Positions 26,608 to 33,782 of a stretch of DNA of 64,000 bases are shown one piece after another (the stretch's first letter is position 1; each line of letters starts with the position of its first letter). The stretch is from positions 124,001 to 188,000 of the forward strand of contig JACJYE010000006.1 in the NCBI GenBank assembly GCA_020636255.1. The letters run 5' to 3'. The translations under genes were made by a program, and so were the position numbers. This stretch comes from Lewinellaceae bacterium (GTDB taxonomy: Bacteria; Bacteroidota; Bacteroidia; Chitinophagales; Saprospiraceae). The notes beneath the pieces are model-generated. The model was not told where the DNA came from. It did no database searches and worked only from the letters and a program-made list of their open reading frames with translations.

Positions 26608-28455
26608 ATGCGGAAGAGCCTTTTGGTTTTTGTTTGCTGGATGCTGTCGCTGGCCCTCCATGCCCAGCTTACCGTTATCCTGGAACAATTGCCGCCCAAC
26701 ACGCCTGAAAACGATACCATTTACCTCAGCGGGAGCATCAACGACTGGGCGCCGGGCAACCCTGCCTTCCGGTTTCTTCGGGACAGTTCGGGCAACCTTT
26801 ACCTCAACCTGCCCATAAGCCGTGGACAGGACCTCGAATACAAGCTCACCCGCGGAAGCTGGGAACGGGTGGAGTCCAATGCTTACGGGCAGTTCCTGGC
26901 CAACCGCCATTATGAAGGCGGCGCGGATACCATCCGCATCAAGGTGCTGAACTGGGACGACCTGCCGGTAACCCCACAGCACGGCTGGGCGGAGATCACC
27001 GTCAACCACATCCCCGACAATACCCCGGCCGATGCCACCCTTTACGCGGTTGGCGATTTCAACGAGTGGCACCCCGACGACCCCCGTTACCGGCTGAAAA
27101 AGCAGGAAAACGGGACGTTCAAAGTGCGCATCCCGCTTATGTCGGACACCACCGACTACAAGTTCTCGCGCGGCAGCTGGGAAGCCATCGAAGGGCAGCG
27201 CAACGGCCGGGCGAGGGTCAACCGGAGGCTGGTACTGGAAGGAGACAGCTCCAGGATAGTAACGGCGAAGATCGATTCATGGGAGGACCTTTCCGGCAGC
27301 CCCATCAACCTGTACACCTTCCTGCTGCTGCTGGCGGCCATCCAGGGGCTCTTGCTGATCCTGGCCATCAACACCCTGCAGAACAACAACCGCGCGGCTA
27401 ACCGGGTGTTGTCGCTGCTCTTGCTCGTACTGTCCGTTGCCCTGGCCAGCCGGGTCGCCACGTACAGCCGCGACATCTTCAACTGGATTCCCAGGCTACT
27501 GTTGCTGCCAGACTTCATCTACTTTCTGTACGCCCCCGTTTTTTACCTCTACATCAACCGCCTTTTGCGGCTGCCCTCTCCCGACCGCTTCGGCATCCGC
27601 TGGTGGCATTTCCTGCCTTTTCTAATACAGGTCGCTTTCTACATGCCCCTGATGCTGATGGACAAGGCGGATTTTATCTCCGATGTCGTCAACCAGCGGC
27701 TGAAGCCCTTTTTTGCCTTATGGGGAGGCATCGCCCTGCTGTACAATGCCGTATACTGGTTTATCTGCCGGCGGGCCATCCGGCAATACGAACGGGAATC
27801 GGCCGACAGCCATGCCTTCGAGCCCAACCTGGAATTCCTGCGGGTTGTGATGTGGCTCAAGCTGGCCTGCCTGTTCATCTGGGTGGCCACCTATACCATC
27901 GGCGGGATGGGGCTATTGCTGGAACGGGGCCTGAGCAACCTGACCGACAAGACCACCGATGCCCTGTGGGTGGCCTTCTCCCTGACCACCTTTTTCCTGG
28001 GCTATTACACCATGCGCCAGCCGGAGATATTCAAACTCCCCGCTGCCGACACGCCGTCTACGGAAGAGAACCAGGAAGAGCAGGAAAGGGCGGCTTCCCT
28101 TAGCGAAGGAGAGATGAACGCCATCAAAGAGAAGCTGGAACAGGCCATGCGGCAGAAACACCCCTTTCACAACCCCAACCTCACCCTCAATGCCCTGGCG
28201 GAGGCCGCCGGCACCAATGCACATTCGCTTTCCAGGGTCATCAATGAAGGGTACGGCATGAATTTCAACGACTTCGTCAACTCCTACCGCATCGAGGAAT
28301 TCAAGCAGCTGGCACTGAAGGAGGAATACCAGAACCACACCCTGCTCGCCATTGCCTTTATCGTCGGGTTCAACTCCAAATCGGCATTCAACCGCTCTTT
28401 CAAAAAACTGGAGGACTGCACGCCGAGAGAGTATCTAAAAGGTATCACTTCATGA
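26608..28455 (+). CDS. 7TM AraC-family regulator with two periplasmic starch-binding-like domains
   Basis: The product is 615 residues. A good ribosome site (AGGAG) precedes the ATG. Order: signal peptide (MRKSLLVFVCWMLSLALHAQ); two tandem CBM20/AMPK-type glycogen-binding-like domains at about 20-120 and 125-225, with GSINDWAPGNPAFRF and GDFNEWHPDDPRYRL, each followed by YKxxRGSWE; about seven membrane helices at 235-470; and a C-terminal AraC helix-turn-helix pair (LNALAEAAGTNAHSLSRVIN, AIAFIVGFNSKSAFNRSFKK). The sensor faces the periplasm and the DNA-binding domain the cytoplasm, so this is a one-protein transmembrane switch. It is followed 138 bp later by an alpha-amylase gene, the obvious target. 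Sugar binding is inferred. Confidence 0.88.
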   Translation: MRKSLLVFVCWMLSLALHAQLTVILEQLPPNTPENDTIYLSGSINDWAPGNPAFRFLRDSSGNLYLNLPISRGQDLEYKLTRGSWERVESNAYGQFLANRHYEGGADTIRIKVLNWDDLPVTPQHGWAEITVNHIPDNTPADATLYAVGDFNEWHPDDPRYRLKKQENGTFKVRIPLMSDTTDYKFSRGSWEAIEGQRNGRARVNRRLVLEGDSSRIVTAKIDSWEDLSGSPINLYTFLLLLAAIQGLLLILAINTLQNNNRAANRVLSLLLLVLSVALASRVATYSRDIFNWIPRLLLLPDFIYFLYAPVFYLYINRLLRLPSPDRFGIRWWHFLPFLIQVAFYMPLMLMDKADFISDVVNQRLKPFFALWGGIALLYNAVYWFICRRAIRQYERESADSHAFEPNLEFLRVVMWLKLACLFIWVATYTIGGMGLLLERGLSNLTDKTTDALWVAFSLTTFFLGYYTMRQPEIFKLPAADTPSTEENQEEQERAASLSEGEMNAIKEKLEQAMRQKHPFHNPNLTLNALAEAAGTNAHSLSRVINEGYGMNFNDFVNSYRIEEFKQLALKEEYQNHTLLAIAFIVGFNSKSAFNRSFKKLEDCTPREYLKGITS

Positions 28456-28593
28456 TTTGCACCCTTATTTCCGTAAAAAATTGGGTTCAGATTATAATCC
28501 GCCACGACTGGCACCTTTTTTAGGCGTAGCATTGCAGCTGTTTTTGATCCCTGCTTATCCGATCCTTTAACGCCTAAAAGAAATTAGCGAGTA

Positions 28594-30021
28594 ATGAATT
28601 ACTTGAAGCCCTACCTTCTGCTCCTGGCCCTTGGCCTGTTCTCCTGTACGCGCGACAACCTCCAGTCTACCCTGGCCGAGGAGCGCGAACTCAACATCGT
28701 AAACGTCACCCACCACGACGGGCGCCCATTCAGCACGGAAACCGCTGGTGACGCCGTCACGCCGCGAAGCTTCGCGGCCGGCCCCGGCGGCGGGGTCATG
28801 ATGCAGGCCTTTTACTGGGATCCACCCGCAGGCGGCGCCTGGTGGGACACCATCAACAGCAAACTGGAAAGCTGGTCGAACGCCGGTATAGAATCTGTAT
28901 GGCTGCCGCCGGTTTCCAAAGGCCAGAGCGGCGCCTCTTCGATGGGATACGACCCTACCGATTATTTCGACCTGGGCGATTATAACCAGAACGGCACGGT
29001 CGAAACCCGCTTCGGCTCCAAAACGGAACTGCTCAGCCTCATCAGCCAGGCCCATGCCCAGAACATGAAAGTGTACGCCGATATCGTGCTCAACCACAAC
29101 AGCGGCGGGCAACTGGAGAACAACCAGTACACGGGCACCCAGACCTGGACCGATTTTACGCAGGTGGCCTCGGGAAAATTCCTGCGCACGCAACACGACT
29201 TCCATGCCAACTGGGTGCACAGCAACGATGAAGGTTACTTTGGAGGTTTCCCCGACCTCTGCCATGAGGTGCCTTTCGTGCAGGACTGGCTGTGGAAAAG
29301 ATCGGATGGAGTGGGCAAGTATTACAAAAACGTTGTGGGCTTCGACGGCTGGCGCTTCGATTACGTCAAAGGCTTCGCCCCCTGGGTTGTAAGCGAATGG
29401 AACAGCAACGTCGGCGGCTGGTCGGTAGGCGAACTATGGGACGCCAATGTCGATTACCTCAACTGGTGGGCCAACGAGGCCAACAGCAGCGTATTTGACT
29501 TCGCCTGCTACTACAAAATGAACGACGCCTTCGACGGCAACAACCTGTCCGTACTCTACGACGACATGATGTGGAAGCGGAATCCCTTCAAAGCCGTGAC
29601 CTTCGTGGCCAACCACGACACCGACGAGATCTGGAACAAGATGCTGGCCTACGCCTATATCCTCACCCACGAGGGATACCCCACCATTTTTTACCGCGAC
29701 TACGAAGAATGGCTGAACAAGGAAAGGCTCAACAACCTGATCTGGATACACAACAACAAAGCGACGGGCACGACTTCCATCCTGTATGCCGACAACGACG
29801 AGTACGTAGCCAGGAGGAACGGCTACAACGGCCCGGGCCTGGTGGTTTACCTGAACAATTCCAACAGCTGGCAGCAGCGCTGGGTGCCCACTAACTGGTA
29901 CAATACGCAGATCAAGGATTTCACCGGGCACTCCAGCTGGTACCCCACCACCCAGGGCGGCGGTTGGGTAGAGATCCAATGCCCTCCAAAGAGTTACACG
30001 ATTTGGTCGCCGAATATCTAA
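28594..30021 (+). CDS. Alpha-amylase lipoprotein, GH13, archaeal (GH13_7)-like
   Basis: The product is 475 residues. A lipobox (LGLFSC) puts it on a lipid anchor. The catalytic triad is visible: nucleophile Asp256 in GWRFDYVKG, acid Glu280 in SVGELWD and Asp342 in ANHDTDE. The segments MMQAFYWDPPAGG, SMGYDPTDYFDLG, ETRFGSK and FYRDYEEWLNKE read almost like the Pyrococcus/Thermococcus enzyme as I remember it. His204, His209 and Cys223 keep the spacing of the archaeal zinc ligands. It cleaves alpha-1,4 bonds in starch or glycogen, probably at the outer membrane. It is presumably controlled by the starch-sensing AraC gene just upstream. A strong terminator follows. Confidence 0.93.
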   Translation: MNYLKPYLLLLALGLFSCTRDNLQSTLAEERELNIVNVTHHDGRPFSTETAGDAVTPRSFAAGPGGGVMMQAFYWDPPAGGAWWDTINSKLESWSNAGIESVWLPPVSKGQSGASSMGYDPTDYFDLGDYNQNGTVETRFGSKTELLSLISQAHAQNMKVYADIVLNHNSGGQLENNQYTGTQTWTDFTQVASGKFLRTQHDFHANWVHSNDEGYFGGFPDLCHEVPFVQDWLWKRSDGVGKYYKNVVGFDGWRFDYVKGFAPWVVSEWNSNVGGWSVGELWDANVDYLNWWANEANSSVFDFACYYKMNDAFDGNNLSVLYDDMMWKRNPFKAVTFVANHDTDEIWNKMLAYAYILTHEGYPTIFYRDYEEWLNKERLNNLIWIHNNKATGTTSILYADNDEYVARRNGYNGPGLVVYLNNSNSWQQRWVPTNWYNTQIKDFTGHSSWYPTTQGGGWVEIQCPPKSYTIWSPNI

Positions 30022-30038
30022 AAGGGGCCGTAGTGCAT

Positions 30039-30132
30039 GGCTGAATGCTGACAGCATTCGGCCGCATGAAGATATTGTTTGAATGATAGGTAAGTGCCGG
30101 GCTGCTCCGTTTGGAGGCCCGGCATTTTTTTA
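30039..30132 (+). terminator. Rho-independent terminator of the amylase gene (plus an upstream hairpin)
   Basis: TGCCGGGC at 30095-30102 pairs with GCCCGGCA at 30117-30124, with an inner CTCC/GGAG stem, followed by TTTTTTTATT. A separate near-perfect 11-bp hairpin with a 3-nt loop lies at 30039-30063. The T-tract is on the amylase strand. Confidence 0.8.
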
Positions 30133-30882
30133 TTCCCCTTCCTTATCTTCCTGCAGATGCTCGCGGAAGTTATCGGCCATGGCGCCGAAATCACGGGCGT
30201 ATTGCTGCCGCTCCGACTGGAGGCAGGTAAGCTGTATAAAGATGAACTTATCGTCGCGGATAAAAATGGACTGCATCACCTGGACGGCCTCTTCTCCAGG
30301 GAAGGTGCCCATGCTCGTAGCAAAAAAGGCCTGGCGCCGGTGGTCGACCAGGGGGCGTGGAAATTGGGCGCTTTCGAGGTGCGCCGGCCAGGCGGCTTCC
30401 AGGCTGGCTTCCGTCAGGAAACGCCCACCCGACTGTATCCGGATGCTTTCCAGCGACGGGGCTTTCCTGTCGAGTGGCTCGACACCAATGGTCACGACCG
30501 GAAACTGAAGCGCTTTTCCGGCATTGCTCTTCAATACGAGCCCTCCCACCATCTTAAAGGACGGCGTCCGTTTGGAATAGGAGTTCGTAAAGTCGCCCAG
30601 AGCACTCACCTGGCTTTCGGGCAGTTCGGCCCAACGGGCCTTATCATAATTGAACCCGAAGTTCCAGGCCTCGCTGTGAAAATCCAGCGTTGTTATGTCG
30701 GATACGTTCAGCGGAGGGCCGGCAAGCTCGGCTGCAGAGGGCGGGGCCGGGCTTTCCGGTGTAGCCGCAGGCTGAGGTGCACTGGGAGCAGCGGCTGCAT
30801 TTGCATCCTGGGCCGTAGTATTATTTTTACAGGCCAGTAACCCGAAGGCAAACAGGCAGGCGATAGCATATCTAAAATGCAT
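30130..30882 (-). CDS. Lipoprotein of unknown function
   Basis: The product is 250 residues from the ATG at 30882, where MHFRYAIACLFAFGLLAC gives a clear lipobox; the longer upstream frame has no signal. After the Cys comes a low-complexity Ala/Pro linker of about 40 residues, then a compact domain (SEAWNFGFNYDKARW, FIFIQLTCLQSERQQYARDF). I do not recognise the domain; its layout recalls PsbP/DUF1795-like lipoprotein domains, a weak guess. Its stop lies within the amylase terminator, tail to tail. Confidence 0.75.
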   Translation of the reverse strand: MHFRYAIACLFAFGLLACKNNTTAQDANAAAAPSAPQPAATPESPAPPSAAELAGPPLNVSDITTLDFHSEAWNFGFNYDKARWAELPESQVSALGDFTNSYSKRTPSFKMVGGLVLKSNAGKALQFPVVTIGVEPLDRKAPSLESIRIQSGGRFLTEASLEAAWPAHLESAQFPRPLVDHRRQAFFATSMGTFPGEEAVQVMQSIFIRDDKFIFIQLTCLQSERQQYARDFGAMADNFREHLQEDKEGE

Positions 30883-31212
30883 ACGGACAATATGATTTGA
30901 TGAAATAAGGCGCAAAATAAGAAACTTTAACGGGGGAATGTTCGGGGTAAGTGGCAATAGGAAAGAATCTTTCAACCAGGCCATCCTGAATATTCATTGA
31001 TACCAGGTAGATGCTCGGTAACGGCCCGGCCGCGCTGTTATCGATACTACGCCCTTCGGGCGGCAGATCCATGTTGCACAGTTGTATTGCTTCAAGGCTC
31101 CATGCCTGCACTGGCAAGAAACCATAAAAAGGCGCAAAGAACGCGGTGCCGTAGTGACACACTTTGCATTCTTTGCGCCTTTGCTGTTCTTATGATCCGT
31201 AGAACAATTGTA
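30883..31212. other. 330-bp intergenic region with a terminator hairpin
   Basis: It separates two minus-strand genes. Apart from the hairpin at 31128-31182 I see no gene or clear promoter match. Confidence 0.5.
31126..31182 (-). terminator. Terminator hairpin of the double-PDZ gene
   Basis: AAAGGCGCAAAGAA at 31128-31141 pairs perfectly over 14 bp with TTCTTTGCGCCTTT at 31169-31182. Read on the minus strand the stem is followed by a T-run. It lies 31 bp after the stop at 31213. The 27-nt loop is long for a terminator. Confidence 0.6.
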
Positions 31213-32631
31213 TCACGCCCGGTTCAGCAGCACCAGCTGTTTGGCGATCAGCTTATCACCCTGGCGGATGGTCAGGGTAAGGGTGCCGGGGGCTACATCG
31301 CGCAGGTCGAGTTCCTCGTTGTAGTAACCGTCGAAGTTGTTGAGCTGGCGTTGGAAGACAATGCGCCCGCTGGCATCGGCCAGCTGGATGACAGTCGGCA
31401 CGGCCTCGGCCTGGAATTGTACGTTGACAAAGCTGAACGCCGGGTTCGGATATGCTTTGAAGTCCATCAGTTCCAGGCTGTTCTCCGGAAGCTCAAGGGC
31501 CGGAGTGGGATCATCAGGTTGCTGAGCCGGCTCTTCGTCCACGATGACTGGCTCTTCCTGCAGTGGTTCTTCGTTGCTGCAAACCAGGAAACGGGTATCG
31601 ACCTTCAGCTGCTGGCCATTGCGCAGGATGTCCATCGTAAATTCCTGGCCGGGTTCATGTTTGTTGCGTTCGGTGAGCAGCTCGTCGTTGTTGTTTACCG
31701 CTACGCCGTCCATAGAGAGGATGACATCACCAGACTGCATACCGGCCGACTCTGCGGGGGTTTTGCCGATGATGCCCGTCACCTGTACGCCGCGGCCACC
31801 GGAAGCCTGGCCTCCTACGTACACGCCGATGAACACTTTGCAGGGGTCGCGTTGCTCGCTGAGCACCCAACGGGTATATTCCTTCTCACCCAACATAACC
31901 GGCAGCTGCATGGGCTGGCCGTCGCGCAGCAGGCTGACAGTAGCGGTAGTACCGGGTTGCAAGCGGGTTAGCGCTCCGCGCAGGCCATAGTCGCCATTGG
32001 TTTCCAGGCCGCCGATAGATCTAATAACATCACCTTTTTTCAGGCCGGCAGCTTCAGCGCCAGTGCCTTCAACGACGCCGTTGACCCTTACGCCAACGCC
32101 ATCTTCCGCCTGCCCGGGATAGATGCCCAGGAATGCCTTGACGGCCTGCTCGGGCTGCAGCTGAGCGTCGTGCCCATCCTGTTCGTCACCCGATTGATTC
32201 CACTTGAAATCGTAATTATAGTTATACTGCTGCCCTTCGTCGTGAAGGATGATCTTCATATTCTCCAACTCGTGCTTCATCCCTTCCATTTCCATCTCTT
32301 CCTCACTGCCTGCCTTGGCCCGGCGGAAAAGGAAAATGGCCTCTCCGTCCTTGGCATCCGGCGCTTCGATCACTTCGGCATTGCCATCAGAGATCACATG
32401 GAGCTCTACATTGCCGCCGTCGGTGTCCTGAAGGCCATTCACAATGGTTTTGATGTTGTCTCCGTTCCTGATACGTTTCTTTACCGTTGTGACGGTGCCA
32501 TCCTCGTTCTCGACCTTTTGGATGATGACCACCTCTCCTTTGTCCGATCCGCTGTTTTGAGCACTCAGGCTGGGCGCTGCCCAGCATAGCAAGGCGAAGA
32601 TGCCTGCAAATGGTAGTGTAAAAGTCTTCAT
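31213..32631 (-). CDS. Secreted double-PDZ protein with T9SS type A sorting domain
   Basis: The product is 472 residues from the ATG at 32631 (MKTFTLPFAGIFALLCWAAPSLSAQ signal peptide). An acidic N-terminal region of about 120 residues precedes two PDZ domains, with LGIYPGQ...GVVEGTGAEAAGLKKGDVI and IGVYVGG...GIIGKTPAESAGMQSGDVI. A Glu/Pro linker follows. The C-terminal 75 residues (FKAYPNPAFSFVNVQF ... IAKQLVLLNRA) are a T9SS type A sorting domain. No protease domain is present, unlike DegP/HtrA proteins. It should be exported to the cell surface, perhaps as a scaffold binding C-terminal peptides. That role is inferred. Confidence 0.88.
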   Translation of the reverse strand: MKTFTLPFAGIFALLCWAAPSLSAQNSGSDKGEVVIIQKVENEDGTVTTVKKRIRNGDNIKTIVNGLQDTDGGNVELHVISDGNAEVIEAPDAKDGEAIFLFRRAKAGSEEEMEMEGMKHELENMKIILHDEGQQYNYNYDFKWNQSGDEQDGHDAQLQPEQAVKAFLGIYPGQAEDGVGVRVNGVVEGTGAEAAGLKKGDVIRSIGGLETNGDYGLRGALTRLQPGTTATVSLLRDGQPMQLPVMLGEKEYTRWVLSEQRDPCKVFIGVYVGGQASGGRGVQVTGIIGKTPAESAGMQSGDVILSMDGVAVNNNDELLTERNKHEPGQEFTMDILRNGQQLKVDTRFLVCSNEEPLQEEPVIVDEEPAQQPDDPTPALELPENSLELMDFKAYPNPAFSFVNVQFQAEAVPTVIQLADASGRIVFQRQLNNFDGYYNEELDLRDVAPGTLTLTIRQGDKLIAKQLVLLNRA

Positions 32632-32941
32632 AATAACAGAATATTTGTTGTGATGGAATGATAACACGGCTATGGCACTTCACATCAGAAGTGCGGCGCA
32701 TCTGAAAGCCTGCCAAAGCAACTTTTTCCCAATGACGGCTTAACCGTCAAAAAGTTGCAGCTTATCGGGAAGGACAAAAGAATTGAGCAAACGTTGCAGC
32801 GGTGCTCACTGCCGTAGGCTGGCGAGGAAAAAATGGTTCCTGGGAAAGGCACAAAACCATGCTAGGACAATGCGCAGATTTGTTATTTTTGGTTGTTTTC
32901 AGGCCAGAGGCCTAATTTACTACGAAATAACACCCATATAC
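32632..32941. other. 310-bp divergent region with a stem-loop
   Basis: It lies between the PDZ gene (minus) and the TMEM175 gene (plus). GCAACTTTT at 32718-32726 pairs with AAAAGTTGC at 32750-32758, enclosing a second stem TGACGG/CCGTCA at 32733-32738 and 32744-32749. No gene is seen. Confidence 0.5.
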
Positions 32942-33526
32942 ATGAATAAAGGCCGATTAGAAGCATTCAGCGATGGCGTCCTGGCCATCATCATTACCAT
33001 TATGGTGCTGGAAATGAAGGTGCCCCATGGCAATGCTTTAAAATCACTGGCGCCCTTGCTGCCGGTTTTCCTGAGTTATATCCTCAGCTTTATCTACCTC
33101 GGGATCTACTGGAATAACCACCACCACATGCTGCATACGGCAAAAAAGATCAGCGGGGGCATACTTTGGGCCAACCTGCACCTGCTGTTCTGGCTTTCGC
33201 TCGTCCCCTTCGTGACCGGCTGGATGGGCGAAAACCATTTTGCAGCTGCCCCTATGGCGCTGTACGGCTTCGTCCTGCTGATGGCCTCCATCGCCTACTA
33301 CATCCTGCAATTGCAGATCCTCGCCAAACACGGCAAAGATTCTCTGCTGGCCAAGGCCATCGGCAGCGACTTCAAAGGCAAGATATCGCCTGTCCTGTAC
33401 ATTATCGCCATCCCTGCTTCCTTCCTCAGCCAGTGGGCCTCCGGCGGTATCTATGTGCTCGTTGCCCTGATGTGGCTCATTCCTGACAAACGCATCGAAC
33501 GGACGGTGTATAATGAAGAGGTGTAA
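32942..33526 (+). CDS. TMEM175-family potassium channel subunit (DUF1211)
   Basis: The product is 194 residues. The ATG at 32942 is chosen because MNKGRLEAFSDGVLAIIITI is the family's opening, with the conserved RxxxFSD motif in helix 1. Six membrane helices are visible, including FLSYILSFIYLGIYWNNHHH. Bacterial TMEM175 proteins form tetrameric, weakly selective K+ channels in the cytoplasmic membrane. The length is normal for the single-repeat bacterial type. No partner gene is evident nearby. Confidence 0.88.
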   Translation: MNKGRLEAFSDGVLAIIITIMVLEMKVPHGNALKSLAPLLPVFLSYILSFIYLGIYWNNHHHMLHTAKKISGGILWANLHLLFWLSLVPFVTGWMGENHFAAAPMALYGFVLLMASIAYYILQLQILAKHGKDSLLAKAIGSDFKGKISPVLYIIAIPASFLSQWASGGIYVLVALMWLIPDKRIERTVYNEEV

Positions 33527-33715
33527 TGGTGGCACGGCCGTATGGCATCCGGAAAGGGTATTACACTCCGAGGAAAATCTGGGTATCTACTCGGTGTCTT
33601 TTTTGTGTGGCTTTGTGTAACCAAGTGAAGCTTCCCGGAGTAGCCTCAACAGTGAAACCATAAAGCTCCTCCTGAGCCCCGCCTGTTTTTTTTTATACCA
33701 AAACGGCCAAAAAAC

Positions 33716-33746
33716 TTTGTGGAGAAGAATTTGCAGCGTATCATTG
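33716..33746 (+). promoter_or_regulatory. Candidate promoter of the GH3 gene
   Basis: TTTG at 33716-33719 and TATCATTG at 33739-33746 (one mismatch to TAnnTTTG) are 19 bp apart, as in Bacteroidota sigma-ABfr promoters. The ATG follows 37 bp later. Confidence 0.35.
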
Positions 33747-33782
33747 TGTAGAAATGACACAATAACCGATCCAATTCCTCTT

